Shown piece after piece: positions 16,401-25,177 of a DNA stretch of 64,000 nucleotides (the first letter of the stretch is position 1; each line of letters starts with the position of its first letter). This DNA comes from an uncultured Lachnospiraceae bacterium (GTDB lineage Bacteria; Bacillota; Clostridia; Lachnospirales; Lachnospiraceae): assembly GCA_910586645.1 (NCBI GenBank), contig CAJUIS010000001.1:262104-326103 (forward strand). Reading direction: 5' to 3'. Made by a program: the position numbers and the translations under genes. The notes under the pieces were generated by a model, which was not told the DNA's origin, searched no databases, and saw nothing but the letters and a program-made list of their open reading frames with translations.

Positions 16401-18190
16401 CTTTCCAGATAGCCATAATTGACCAGTCCGGTAATCGCCTCCTGCTGGTTATAATACACATATTTGTTATACGCTGCGGAATGTCCCGGCGTATCCAGCT
16501 CCGCAACGACTGTTACGCCGCGTTTTGCCATAGCTTCTTCCAGCGCCTTATATTCTTCTTTGGTATAATAAAGCTCGCCGCCATTTTCCATTCCGGTATG
16601 CGTGCTGTAATAATACTCGTAACGCTCAGGATTGTCTCCCTCTTTTAAAAATTTGGAATCCTGTTTTGCCAGAGACGGAAACAATTCTGATTCCAGCCTG
16701 TGAGATCCTTCCGTTTCTTTCCAGAGTTCCGGATCCGGAGAATACGCAGGATCTGACCACTGGTTGTCATTCAGATGAATCTGCATCGTATTCAGCTTAT
16801 ACCACTTAAATATTTTTGAATAATCCTGTAAAAACTGCATTCTTGTCGGAATGCGCGCAACGTCGAACATAATTCCGCGCGTACCGTACAGCGGATAATC
16901 ACGAATGACTCCTTTGGGCACAAGCGTATGCGACGGATCCTGATAAAGAATCTGTTCTACGGTAACGGTTCCATACAGTACGCCTGTCTTTGCGGCGGAA
17001 TAAATCTCAATGCCGTTTTCCCCGTTGACCAGCAAATAGCCCTCTTCTCCCGTTCCATAAACATCTTTAGCCAAAGATTCCAGATAGATGTTTCCTGCGC
17101 TTTTTTTTGTCCCGCTTTCAATGCCAAGCGTTCTGCCGCAGATTTCTTTTAAATCTGCCTGCAGCTCTTTTGCCACTTCCTGTAAGCCCAGTCCCGCTTT
17201 GTCATTGACAATAATCTTCGCATTTTCCTCAAGCCGGAAAACGCCCTCGTAGCCATACCACTCCTGAATGGCCGGAAGCACGTCCGGAACGGGATTTGGA
17301 TTTGAAACCGCCGGAAATAAAACCGGATCGTCTGCAGTCGTTGGCTCTGCCGTAACCGTCACGTTCTTCTTTGCCGTATCGGACGCGTTTGTTTTGTGCG
17401 TCGCCTCAAGAATCAGCTGAAAGCTCCTGCCCTCTGCGCGGCATGGCGATAAGGTTCCGTCGTCTGTAATGATTTGGCCCACTTCGCTTCCATGCACTTT
17501 TATGTCATAATTTTCAGACACGTTCGGAAGCTCAAGCCGCGTATCGTCCGCACTTACCGTAAGATTTGAAACTCTGCCAAGCGCTTCCGCCGCGGAAGAT
17601 ACATCGTCGATAACCCCTGTCTGCGTTCCCATAATTGTAATTTCGCGAATGGAAATCGCGTCGCCGCCCGCCAGAGAGTTCAGTTCCGTAAAATAAAACC
17701 TCACATAACGCTTCAGAGAAGAAGACGCAAGCTCTGAAGCCGGGATATTATCTGTCACACTGTCATTGTTTTCAGCCGCCCGCTCAATGCTCTTTACCGT
17801 TTGCCATCCGCCGTCCGAAGCGTCGCTCGTCTCAATCCGGTATTTGGTCGCCCATACTTTCAGATGGAACGCCACCTGGATCGACGCAACTTCCGTTGCC
17901 TGCGCTTTCAGATCAATCGTAATCCACTGATCTCCCTTTGACGTATGGTTTCCTTTCATATAGCCGCCAGACCATCTGCTGTTTTCACCGTTTACGCCGT
18001 CGACCGCCTTGTCGCCTGTACAGCCGCTTACATTCGGTTCCAGTCCCGACACCGTTACCGGCTTATTCAATGTGACGTTGCTCTCTGCGGCATAGACATC
18101 CGTCATTTTTGTAAAAGCCGGACCAAACAGACTTCCGCAAAGCAGCGCCGCTGTCAAAATTCCTGACAAAATACGTTTTCTTACTTTCAT
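13439..18190 (-). CDS. Secreted multidomain GH20 beta-N-acetylhexosaminidase / lacto-N-biosidase-like
   Basis: A 1583-residue exported enzyme predicted to release terminal HexNAc or lacto-N-biose from host glycans by substrate-assisted catalysis. Order: signal peptide (1-35), F5/8-type C (CBM32-like) module (about 36-190), GH20b domain (about 300-425), GH20 barrel (about 433-830), LamG-like module (about 880-1087), second F5/8 module (about 1115-1241), FIVAR-like helices (about 1250-1400), and two Fn3-like repeats rich in lysine to the end. The barrel has FDVARIPT and HLNDNQW; the catalytic Asp-Glu pair is D672-E673 (AGVDEY), resembling lacto-N-biosidases. No LPXTG motif. Monocistronic, with its own promoter and terminator. 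Substrate is inferred. Confidence 0.92.
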   Translation of the reverse strand: MKVRKRILSGILTAALLCGSLFGPAFTKMTDVYAAESNVTLNKPVTVSGLEPNVSGCTGDKAVDGVNGENSRWSGGYMKGNHTSKGDQWITIDLKAQATEVASIQVAFHLKVWATKYRIETSDASDGGWQTVKSIERAAENNDSVTDNIPASELASSSLKRYVRFYFTELNSLAGGDAISIREITIMGTQTGVIDDVSSAAEALGRVSNLTVSADDTRLELPNVSENYDIKVHGSEVGQIITDDGTLSPCRAEGRSFQLILEATHKTNASDTAKKNVTVTAEPTTADDPVLFPAVSNPNPVPDVLPAIQEWYGYEGVFRLEENAKIIVNDKAGLGLQEVAKELQADLKEICGRTLGIESGTKKSAGNIYLESLAKDVYGTGEEGYLLVNGENGIEIYSAAKTGVLYGTVTVEQILYQDPSHTLVPKGVIRDYPLYGTRGIMFDVARIPTRMQFLQDYSKIFKWYKLNTMQIHLNDNQWSDPAYSPDPELWKETEGSHRLESELFPSLAKQDSKFLKEGDNPERYEYYYSTHTGMENGGELYYTKEEYKALEEAMAKRGVTVVAELDTPGHSAAYNKYVYYNQQEAITGLVNYGYLERDAYLNADGSVKKNFYIHNPANFELLSIDEDSSDAAIVENTRNAKIFMTALFDEYLGGIEGIDAIFTSDTISAGVDEYWNKTDGTRAGFGKYINYMNDLLGKSENKALYSKNDSSYGKELIIWGAFNQFPCSDTVSKDITLALWNNGTSPEAEDYAPDRLAEGFSVINIPQPFLYTTPGRYHKDMLNEVYIYYNWDPTKFTAGISADKGEPLLKGAMGALWGDENREGITEADLHERYLRLAAMIGEKDWGRTREGDTFLAYEQKFDRLKEGPGTQIANRIESKTNVVLDYNFENVSKDKKTVYDASGNNYHGTITGGEVVEKADTKMLKFDGNTKIEPPLTTLGYPYTMSFDVYLDGDESNDKNSALFSGYDGRLQAVGLNGNLGLNRDYFTQSFDYPIASAKKQRITIVGTYQATKLYVDGEFQKILYAAASDPDHGGAISASTWTDRDNNFRTTFVFPLNVIGENFSGYLGNIKAYNKALSVDELAAENGEGSLEADVARNRFVYADNKNPGHDTDQIRLFPAWKATDGDGHVPDTEGASASYESQWHSSNQNDDFLMVDLGRSRKISKTVIDWEANRYADSYKILVSEDGKQWQEKASVTGNTSSLTTDTFEETAARYVKMQGVQRKAGANEYAIFEIKVYGSVDKSALLKKCQETEQFLKEKEIGWESEGLEKDFYDSLVQAKAVYGDVMAGQEEVDEAVEWLNGAFHNWTESIVQNVKDAISQKLTETEGLLSGKDSYEAESFRKFETAYNAAKNASADLTAEEYEQLLKNLNDAVAGLTPKASDPGPGPGTGNDTVEAKQLDAPAVTAVKSRQTNVKVTWKAVANASSYQLYRTIGKSVTKVGSAVSATQAFDVNPAGGKNMSYHVVALSGDLKTYKDSAAGSAKSIKLPNATKKVTASLVKGKKAVNLKWQKVKGATSYLVFRAEGKKAFKKIATVKKKTSYRDSKKLKKGKSYSYKIVVVSKKMYSPMKAAKKAVKIR

Positions 18191-18244
18191 CTTACTATCT
18201 CCTCCCTCAAATCACTGCCCAAATCCAAATACCCTGTTCTCTTA

Positions 18245-18273
18245 ATTATAACTTTTTCCCCGCATCCTGTCCA
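18245..18273 (-). promoter_or_regulatory. GH20 promoter
   Basis: Minus strand: -35 TGGACA (18268-18273), 17-base spacer, -10 TATAAT (18245-18250). The gene's GGGAGGAG ribosome-binding site lies about 7 bases before its ATG. Confidence 0.65.
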
Positions 18274-18323
18274 TCCTTTTATCCGTCCTCCTCTTCCCCT
18301 TCTTTGATTCTTCCTGCCGGTTT

Positions 18324-20708
18324 TCAAATTGAAAAATCTTTTTCCATGCTGACGCACAAATCAGCCAGAGCCTCATAAGAGGCGGTTTCTGCTTCAAAAA
18401 CATTTTCTGCCCCATATCTCTTCAATCGCTCCGTTGTCTTTGGCCCGATGCTGTATGCCCTGCACCGCCCAAATTCTTTCCCGAATGCTTCTGTCAGGCG
18501 CCGCACTGACGACGCGCAGGTAAAAAATACGCCGTCGTATTTTTCGTACAGGCAGGCCGGATCTTTACTCTGTTCCAACGCGCAATTTTCATAAACTGCA
18601 GTCTCTTTAAACTCACAAATGGAACCCAGGATTTCTTTCATCTGATCCCCTGCATGCTTCGCCCTCATATGCCAGATTTTCAAAAGCGCAGGATCGTTCT
18701 TTCCGCCTTTTCTGAGGCATTTTAAAAACTCCCTGGCAAATGCTTCCCCATGAAATCTCTTTGGCACAAAATCCGCCAAAAGCCCGTATCCTTTCAGCGC
18801 ATCCGCCGTCTTTTCCCCAATTGCCGCAATCTTACACGAAAAAAGGCTCCTTGCATCCAGGCCGCTGGAGAAAAAACTGGCAAAAAACGCCTCCACGCCA
18901 TTTCTGCTTGTAAAAATCAGCCAGTCCGTATTCAAAAACTGCTCCTCTGTAAATTTCCGCTCTATAAACTGAATTGCGCCCACCTGAATTTCATCTGTCT
19001 TTGCGCCCTGTTCTTCCAAAAGCTGTCCCAGCCTGGTAAAGCCTTCCCCTATTTTCGGAATCAGATACCGCTTTCCAAACAGCGGGCGTTTCTCAAAAAA
19101 ATTCAGCCCTTCCCGCAGCGAAACCACATCTCCCACAATAATCACTGCCGGAGAAGACAAACCGGCGGCGGCAGCGTCTTTTGCCAGATGCAAAAGATCC
19201 GATACGCATATTTTCTGTTCCGGCATGGTTGCGTGGGAAATCACCGCTGCTTTTGTATTGCCCGGCATCCCGGCTGCAAGAAGGTTTTCTGCAATCTCGC
19301 CTGCTTTGGAAAGTCCCATCAAAAATATACATGTCTCGTTCCCGTCTGCCATCGCCTTAAAATCTATATCGGAAAGCCTGTCATTTTTATCATGCGCCGT
19401 CACTACATGAAAGCCTGAAGAAACTCCCCTGTGCGTCACCGGAATCCCCGCGTATGCGGGGCCCGCAACTGCAGAACTGACGCCTGGGATCACTTCAAAC
19501 GGCACGCCGCTGCTTTGCAGGAACAGCCCTTCTTCCCCGCCGCGTCCAAATACATAGACATCCCCGCCTTTTAATCGTACAACCGTTTCATATTCCATAC
19601 TCTTTTTTACCAGAAGGCGGTTGATTTCTTCCTGTTTCATTGTGTGGTTATGCTTTTCTTTTCCTGCATAAATCAGTTCGCATCCCGCTTTTGCCTCTTT
19701 TAAAAGTTTTGCAGAAGCCAGTCTGTCATAAATAATGCAGTCCGCTTTTCTTATGGCAAAAAGCCCTTTTACCGTAATCAGCCTGGGGTCCCCCGGCCCG
19801 GCTCCAACAAGATAAACTTTCCCCGCAAGCTGTCTCCGGACAGAAGCGGCTGCCCGGCGGGAAAGCTTTTCTATGTTTTCTCCGCAGACAGACGCATAAA
19901 CCTCTGCGGCGCCGTTCTGCCTGCCAAACATCACGTCAAGACAATACTGGTTTTCTGCTTTCCTCCTTAAGACGGCTCCTGCCGGAGCATGGCAGTTTCC
20001 CCCGATCTCCCGTAAAAATCCCCGTTCCGCCGCCGCGGCTTTTTCCGACTCTTCATCAAAGAAGGCATTGATCTTATTTAAAAGCCCCTCTTCTCCTTCC
20101 CAAAGTTCAATCGCCAAAATTCCCTGCGCCGGAGCAGGAATCATTTCCGTTTCATCCAGATACCGGGTGATTTTCTCTTCCATTCCAAGACGGTGAAGCC
20201 CTGCGGCGGCAAGGATAATTCCGTCTAATTTCTCCTCTTCCATTTTCCGAAGACGCGTCTCCACATTTCCCCGAATGCCCGCCGTCTTAAGATCTGGCCG
20301 CAGTTTCTTTAGCTGCAGTTCCCTTCGTTTGCTGCCCGTACCAATTACCGCTCCATACGGCAGCTCCTCAAGAGAATTTTTTTCCCGAAGGATCAGAGCG
20401 TCTCTCGGATCTTCCCTCTTCCATGCCTTTGCAAAAGTCAGCCCTTCCGCAGGATCTGCAGGCATATCCTTCATACTGTGTACGGCGATATGGATTTCTC
20501 CTGACAGCAGTTTTTTCTCAATTTCCCTGACAAACACACCTTTATCTCCAATTTCATATATGGGTTTATCCAGGATGAAGTCTCCTTTCGTCTGAATAAC
20601 GCGCAGCGTAAATGTATCTTCCTGATACGCCTTTGAAAGCCTGTCCCGCACAAAACCCGCCTGTGCCAGAGCGAGCTTTGACCCTCTTGTCCCAATCACA
20701 TAGTCCAT
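18324..20708 (-). CDS. Trifunctional HemC-CobA-HemD fusion (porphobilinogen deaminase, uroporphyrinogen-III methyltransferase, uroporphyrinogen-III synthase)
   Basis: One 794-residue chain carries three consecutive tetrapyrrole steps. Residues 1-295 are HemC: IGTRGSKLALAQA, AVHSMKDMP, and the dipyrromethane-cofactor Cys239 in GGNCHAPAG. Residues about 298-540 are a SAM uroporphyrinogen-III methyltransferase: VYLVGAGPGDPRLITVKG, RLKGGDVYVFGRGGEE. Residues about 545-794 resemble HemD. The product would be precorrin-2, pointing to cobalamin or sirohaem rather than haem. CobA-HemD fusions are common in Clostridia; the extra HemC is less usual. No frameshift is needed: the frame is open throughout. 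It starts 1 base after the hemA stop. Confidence 0.93.
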   Translation of the reverse strand: MDYVIGTRGSKLALAQAGFVRDRLSKAYQEDTFTLRVIQTKGDFILDKPIYEIGDKGVFVREIEKKLLSGEIHIAVHSMKDMPADPAEGLTFAKAWKREDPRDALILREKNSLEELPYGAVIGTGSKRRELQLKKLRPDLKTAGIRGNVETRLRKMEEEKLDGIILAAAGLHRLGMEEKITRYLDETEMIPAPAQGILAIELWEGEEGLLNKINAFFDEESEKAAAAERGFLREIGGNCHAPAGAVLRRKAENQYCLDVMFGRQNGAAEVYASVCGENIEKLSRRAAASVRRQLAGKVYLVGAGPGDPRLITVKGLFAIRKADCIIYDRLASAKLLKEAKAGCELIYAGKEKHNHTMKQEEINRLLVKKSMEYETVVRLKGGDVYVFGRGGEEGLFLQSSGVPFEVIPGVSSAVAGPAYAGIPVTHRGVSSGFHVVTAHDKNDRLSDIDFKAMADGNETCIFLMGLSKAGEIAENLLAAGMPGNTKAAVISHATMPEQKICVSDLLHLAKDAAAAGLSSPAVIIVGDVVSLREGLNFFEKRPLFGKRYLIPKIGEGFTRLGQLLEEQGAKTDEIQVGAIQFIERKFTEEQFLNTDWLIFTSRNGVEAFFASFFSSGLDARSLFSCKIAAIGEKTADALKGYGLLADFVPKRFHGEAFAREFLKCLRKGGKNDPALLKIWHMRAKHAGDQMKEILGSICEFKETAVYENCALEQSKDPACLYEKYDGVFFTCASSVRRLTEAFGKEFGRCRAYSIGPKTTERLKRYGAENVFEAETASYEALADLCVSMEKDFSI

Positions 20709-20709
20709 A

Positions 20710-21951
20710 TCATTTCTCCCTGTCTCCGATTTGAAAAAGCTGCCTTACCAGCCGCTTGTATTCTTCCTGTTTTTCTGCGGAATCCAGATTCTTAAGCTCA
20801 TGGATCGGTTCACGCAAAAGCCGCTGAAGCGAAGCGTTTAACACTTTTTTCAAAAGCTTTTTCTCCCGTTCCCCAAGCTCCATTTTACGATTCAGATAAG
20901 AAAACCCGTCTTCTACAATCGCACTGCACCTCTGCTGCAGTGATTCAATCGTCTCATCCATTCGGCTCTGATGCAGCCACAGCGCCGTTTCATGCAGCGC
21001 TTCTTCCATTACGCCCCTGCTTTCTTCTACAAGGCGTTCCCGCTGTTTTTGATTTTCCTCTGCAATCTCCCGGAGCGTATCCAGGTTAATCAAAGACGCC
21101 AGCGGATGTTTCGCAAATGCAGGATCAATATCGCCAGGAGCCGCCAGATCTAAAAACGCTGTCTGTTTCTTAAGTTTAAAATCTTCTTCTTTTATAATCA
21201 AATGCGGCGCTGACGTTGCGCTGATAATGATATCACAGTCTGTGACAATACTCCGCCATTTCTCATAAGGAATAATCGCAATATTTGAAAACTCCTCCCG
21301 CAGCCGTTTTGCATGGGCATATGTTCTGCTGCATGCCGTAATGGAAACATCCGGATATTCATAAATATACTGTAAAGCCAGCGCAGCCGTTTTTCCGCTT
21401 CCAATCACTAAAATCCGTTTTCCGGAAATCCCGCAGTCTTCGTCCAGTTTCCGGATTCCAATATGGCTGACGGACAACGGCTTTTCGCTGATTTTAAATT
21501 CCGTCTTGACTTTTTTTGCGCAGGTAACGGCGTCCCGTACGATTTTATTTAACTCTTTGCCCCCATATCCCATTGCCTTTGCATATGCAAACGCTTCTTT
21601 TACCTGTCCCAAGACCTGATCTTCTCCCAGAGCCAGAGATTCCAGACCTGCCGCAATGCGGAACAGATACGCCATTGCCTCTTCTCCAAAAAGCTCCACA
21701 AGGTAATCTTTGGCCGAAACATCCGGAAACATATCTTCGTAAATATGCCGGATCTTTTCCCTCTGTTCTTTTGTTTCACAGACAAAATAAACTTCACTCC
21801 TGTTGCAGGTAGACAGCGCCATGCACTGCACAACGCCCGCCTGCTCTGCCTTTTGAAAAAACATAAGCTTTTTATCGTCTGTCAAAGCAATCTTATCCCA
21901 AATGTTCAGCGGCGCGTTTTTATAATTGATCCCCACAAAACCAAACTGCAT
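20710..21951 (-). CDS. hemA: Glutamyl-tRNA reductase
   Basis: HemA reduces glutamyl-tRNA to glutamate-1-semialdehyde, the first committed step of C5 tetrapyrrole synthesis. The 413-residue protein has the catalytic Cys in ALSTCNRSEVY, the tRNA-binding segment LESLALGEDQVLGQVKEA, and the NADPH-binding ILVIGSGKTAALA. The C-terminal helical dimerisation domain is present. GGAGAG precedes the ATG. It is co-transcribed with the HemC-CobA-HemD gene directly downstream; hemB and hemL are not in the window. Confidence 0.94.
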   Translation of the reverse strand: MQFGFVGINYKNAPLNIWDKIALTDDKKLMFFQKAEQAGVVQCMALSTCNRSEVYFVCETKEQREKIRHIYEDMFPDVSAKDYLVELFGEEAMAYLFRIAAGLESLALGEDQVLGQVKEAFAYAKAMGYGGKELNKIVRDAVTCAKKVKTEFKISEKPLSVSHIGIRKLDEDCGISGKRILVIGSGKTAALALQYIYEYPDVSITACSRTYAHAKRLREEFSNIAIIPYEKWRSIVTDCDIIISATSAPHLIIKEEDFKLKKQTAFLDLAAPGDIDPAFAKHPLASLINLDTLREIAEENQKQRERLVEESRGVMEEALHETALWLHQSRMDETIESLQQRCSAIVEDGFSYLNRKMELGEREKKLLKKVLNASLQRLLREPIHELKNLDSAEKQEEYKRLVRQLFQIGDREK

Positions 21952-21975
21952 GGTTCTCTCCCCCTTCTTTCTTTT

Positions 21976-22004
21976 ATTGTAACCCAGCCTGTATACAGCG
22001 TCAA
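21976..22004 (-). promoter_or_regulatory. hemA promoter
   Basis: Minus strand: -35 TTGACG (21999-22004), 17-base spacer, -10 TACAAT (21976-21981). No cobalamin riboswitch is visible in the short leader. Confidence 0.72.
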
Positions 22005-22033
22005 TGGACGGTCAAAATACAATTTTTGCAATG

Positions 22034-22063
22034 AAAAACCGCCCTTTGGGAGAAAAGAGCGGT
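22034..22063 (-). terminator. Terminator after trxA
   Basis: Minus strand hairpin with ACCGC/GCGGT base and AAAG/CTTT upper stem, followed by TTTTT, about 15 bases past the trxA stop. Confidence 0.8.
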
Positions 22064-22077
22064 AAATTCAGCGTTTC

Positions 22078-22389
22078 TTATTCTGTCAGTTTTTTCAGAT
22101 CCTCTGTCTGCTGCACCCCGGAAACGCGCTTCTCAAATACTCCTTTTTTCATCAGCACAAGCGTCGGAATGCTCATAATCTGATATTTCAGGGCAAGCGC
22201 GGCTTCCTCGTCCACATTTACTTTCCCTACTTTAAGCCTGTCTCCCATTTCCTCTGCAAATGCGTCAAGAATCGGCGCCTGCATTTTGCACGGCATACAC
22301 CAGTCTGCCCAAAAATCCAGAAGAACAGGCACATCGCACGCCAGCACCTCTTCTTCAAAATTATCGTTTGTAATTTTCACGACTTCCAT
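22078..22389 (-). CDS. trxA: Thioredoxin with WCMPC active site
   Basis: A 103-residue thioredoxin. The redox motif is C31-M-P-C34 (WADWCMPCK), with the cis-proline in SIPTLVLM. The usual WCGPC has Met instead of Gly, which may shift redox potential. The start is placed at 22389, after AAAGGAGACAGG. An in-frame start at 22476 would run into the end of prfC and add a sequence with no thioredoxin similarity. It follows prfC by 20 bases and shares its transcript. Confidence 0.92.
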   Translation of the reverse strand: MEVVKITNDNFEEEVLACDVPVLLDFWADWCMPCKMQAPILDAFAEEMGDRLKVGKVNVDEEAALALKYQIMSIPTLVLMKKGVFEKRVSGVQQTEDLKKLTE

Positions 22390-22409
22390 ATCCCTGTCTC
22401 CTTTCTTTC

Positions 22410-24002
22410 TCAGTTCCTTCCAAACTCTGACAGCAAAAGCCCTTTGTTCCGATCCAGAGTCATGCCTACGCTCCATTCGTTTACAAAAATCAAAAGCGGA
22501 TTTCCTTTTAAATCCTGAATTTTTTTCATATCGGAAGTTCCCGTCAGTTTTTCCAAGTCCATATCTTTGCTCTCAATCCAGCGAATATATTCATGCGGCA
22601 TATTTTCAAGCCGTATTTCGACATTGTACTCATTTAACAGGCGGTGCTTTAATACGTCAAACTGCAGAACGCCCACCACGCCCACTATAATTTCTTCCAT
22701 TCCCATCCCATATTCCTGGAAAATCTGAATCGCCCCCTCCTGGGCAATCTGTGTAATTCCCTTGACAAACTGTTTTCGCTTCATTGTGTCAAGCTGGCGC
22801 ACTTTTGCAAAATGCTCCGGAGCAAACGTCGGAATCCCTTCAAACTGAAATACCTTCTGTCCCGTTAAAATCGTGTCACCGATAGAAAAAATCCCCGGAT
22901 CAAATACGCCGATGATGTCTCCGGCATATGCCTCTTCCACAATGTTCCTGTCCTGCGCCATCATCTGCTGCGGCTGGGAAAGCTTCATTTTTTTATTGCC
23001 TCCCTGCACATGCACAACTTCCATCCCTGCCGAAAACTTTCCGGAACAAATACGCATAAACGCAATCCGATCTCTGTGATTTTTATTCATATTTGCCTGG
23101 ATCTTAAATACGAATGCGGAAAAATCTTCATCAAAAGGATTTTTCTCTCCCAGGTCAGACTTTCTTGGAAGCGGTGAAAACGTCATCTTAAGAAAATGTT
23201 TTAAAAACGTCTCCACGCCAAAATTAGTCAGGGCCGACCCAAAAAACACCGGGGATAGCTCCCCTTTTGAAACAAGTTCCATATCAAATTCCGCGCTGGC
23301 TCCGTCCAGCAATTCAATTTCTTCCGTAAGTTTTGCAAAATTCTCTGAGCCGATTTCCTCCTGCAAGAGAACGTCTTCTATTGAAAGAACCTTTTCCTCG
23401 CCCTCTTTCGTCCCTTTCTGCGTGTCGCTGTAAAGCATAACTTCTCTTTCGTTCCTGTCATAAACGCCTTTAAAGCCTTTCCCGGAACCAATCGGCCAGT
23501 TTACCGGGCATGTGGCAATTCCAAGCTCTTTTTCAATTTCATCCAGCAGATCAAACGTGTCGTTTGCATCTCTGTCCATCTTATTGATAAATGTAAAAAT
23601 CGGAATATGACGCATTACGCATACCTTAAACAGTTTCCTTGTCTGCGCTTCCACTCCTTTGGAACCGTCGATGACCATAACCGCGGAATCCGCCGCCATA
23701 AGAGTCCGGTAAGTGTCTTCCGAAAAATCCTGATGCCCGGGCGTATCTAAAATATTGATGCAGTATCCGCCATAGTTAAACTGCAGTACAGACGAGGTGA
23801 CGGAGATTCCCCTTTCCTTTTCAATTTCCATCCAGTCAGACACGGCATGTCTTGCTGTCGCTTTCCCCTTCACAGAACCCGCAAGATTAATTGCTCCCCC
23901 ATAAAGAAGAAATTTCTCTGTCAGTGTCGTTTTGCCCGCGTCCGGATGGGATATAATTGCAAAAGTCCTTCTTTTTTCTATCTCTTTTTTCAAATCAGCC
24001 AC
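22410..24002 (-). CDS. prfC: Peptide chain release factor 3
   Basis: RF3 is a translational GTPase that recycles RF1 and RF2. P-loop SHPDAGKTT, switch region GISVTSSVLQF, DTPGHQDFSEDT and NKMDRD are all present. I use the GTG at 24002 (VADLKKEIEKRR): GGAGGAAATATT precedes it, and an ATG at 24050 would lie at or upstream of the predicted transcription start. The protein is then 530 residues, as expected. Confidence 0.94.
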   Translation of the reverse strand: MADLKKEIEKRRTFAIISHPDAGKTTLTEKFLLYGGAINLAGSVKGKATARHAVSDWMEIEKERGISVTSSVLQFNYGGYCINILDTPGHQDFSEDTYRTLMAADSAVMVIDGSKGVEAQTRKLFKVCVMRHIPIFTFINKMDRDANDTFDLLDEIEKELGIATCPVNWPIGSGKGFKGVYDRNEREVMLYSDTQKGTKEGEEKVLSIEDVLLQEEIGSENFAKLTEEIELLDGASAEFDMELVSKGELSPVFFGSALTNFGVETFLKHFLKMTFSPLPRKSDLGEKNPFDEDFSAFVFKIQANMNKNHRDRIAFMRICSGKFSAGMEVVHVQGGNKKMKLSQPQQMMAQDRNIVEEAYAGDIIGVFDPGIFSIGDTILTGQKVFQFEGIPTFAPEHFAKVRQLDTMKRKQFVKGITQIAQEGAIQIFQEYGMGMEEIIVGVVGVLQFDVLKHRLLNEYNVEIRLENMPHEYIRWIESKDMDLEKLTGTSDMKKIQDLKGNPLLIFVNEWSVGMTLDRNKGLLLSEFGRN

Positions 24003-24048
24003 AATATTTCCTCCAAAATAACCTGAATTGTTATAAATTTCCTTCCCC

Positions 24049-24076
24049 ATTATACTAAATTCCGCTTCTTTTACAA
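24049..24076 (-). promoter_or_regulatory. prfC promoter
   Basis: Minus strand: -35 TTGTAA (24071-24076), 16-base spacer, -10 TATAAT (24049-24054). Its position supports the GTG start of prfC. Confidence 0.68.
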
Positions 24077-24113
24077 GTTATTTTAAAGAAAAACCTGCCA
24101 GCGCTTAAATCCC

Positions 24114-25088
24114 TTAATTCTGCCACCGGATCTGTTCTTTTGTAATCATCGGGTATTTTACCAAAAATACGCCCTCCAGTTCCTCCCGCAGCATATCAAC
24201 CGCTGTAATCTGGCGGTTCCCGTACGACGTATAATAATAGATCCCCCGGGTAGCGTTGCAGCAGGACGTATAAAGCGTAATTTCATAGGTTCCTTCATTT
24301 GTTTCACAGCAGCCGCGCTGTTGTTCCACAGAATTTAAAATATGAAAAAACTGGCTGACGCTTTCTTCTTCCGAGTCACCGGAAACCGCGTTCATTTTTA
24401 CAAACGCCGCCCGGACAAAACGGGATTGGGAGGACAAATCACCGGGAAGCCCCAAAGCCCCCATGCCAAGGCAATACGGCGCAAGGGACAACTTGTCCGA
24501 AAACATATTCTGCGGGGATTTCGGAGACAGGCGCATATAATTGTTTAACTGGAACATCTGCGCTTCAAACGGCGGATTGTTTGTCAGTATGCCCACCGGA
24601 TTTTTATAAACCATAACGCCCTCTTTTACCGATTCTACCGTTATAGATTCCTCACTGTCAGAAATGAGCCAGTGAAGCTGGGCCGCGGGCAGTTTATGAT
24701 GAAACGGGGTATCTGTAAGGTTAATTGTTTCAAGCAGCTTTTCCGCTTCTTTTACCGTAGCGCACTGACCTAAAATCCAGGGAATGAATTCAAAAACAGC
24801 AACATTGTCTTTTCTGCAGGCTTCTTTTTTATAATCTGCGTTTCCCTCAAAATTGAGTCCTGCCATGCCAAGCCCCTTTTCATTTACCGCATCGTAATAC
24901 ATCGGATAATTGTCCTCTACATGAGCGATGCCAATCATTGCGTAATGGCGTCCCATTTTTCCCATACGAAAAAAAGCGAGCGGAAAATTGCGCGGCATAA
25001 CCACAATTTCTTCTCCATGAGAAAACCCGTAATCCAATGTGCGCCCAAAATAAAAGTCTTTTGTTTTATAAACTGCCGCTGTACACAT
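24114..25088 (-). CDS. bsh: Bile salt hydrolase (choloylglycine hydrolase family)
   Basis: An Ntn-hydrolase predicted to deconjugate glycine- or taurine-linked bile acids. After Met removal Cys2 (MCTAAVY) becomes the nucleophile. Other conserved positions are visible: FGRTLDYGF (Arg and Asp), GMAGLNFEG (Asn), GILTNNPPF (Asn), LPGDLSSQSRFVRAAF (Arg). Spacing agrees with the characterised Clostridium perfringens enzyme, and the 324-residue length is normal. No signal peptide, so it is cytoplasmic. Penicillin V acylase is the alternative in this family; the overall pattern favours bile salts. It lies downstream of an NhaC antiporter and a C39-like peptidase on the same strand. Confidence 0.9.
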   Translation of the reverse strand: MCTAAVYKTKDFYFGRTLDYGFSHGEEIVVMPRNFPLAFFRMGKMGRHYAMIGIAHVEDNYPMYYDAVNEKGLGMAGLNFEGNADYKKEACRKDNVAVFEFIPWILGQCATVKEAEKLLETINLTDTPFHHKLPAAQLHWLISDSEESITVESVKEGVMVYKNPVGILTNNPPFEAQMFQLNNYMRLSPKSPQNMFSDKLSLAPYCLGMGALGLPGDLSSQSRFVRAAFVKMNAVSGDSEEESVSQFFHILNSVEQQRGCCETNEGTYEITLYTSCCNATRGIYYYTSYGNRQITAVDMLREELEGVFLVKYPMITKEQIRWQN

Positions 25089-25177
25089 ACCGCCGCCTCC
25101 CTGATTATGATCCTGTCACTATAAATTATTATATGTAAAACCGCCTTTTTCCATTACAGGAAAGTAATTTTTTCATT

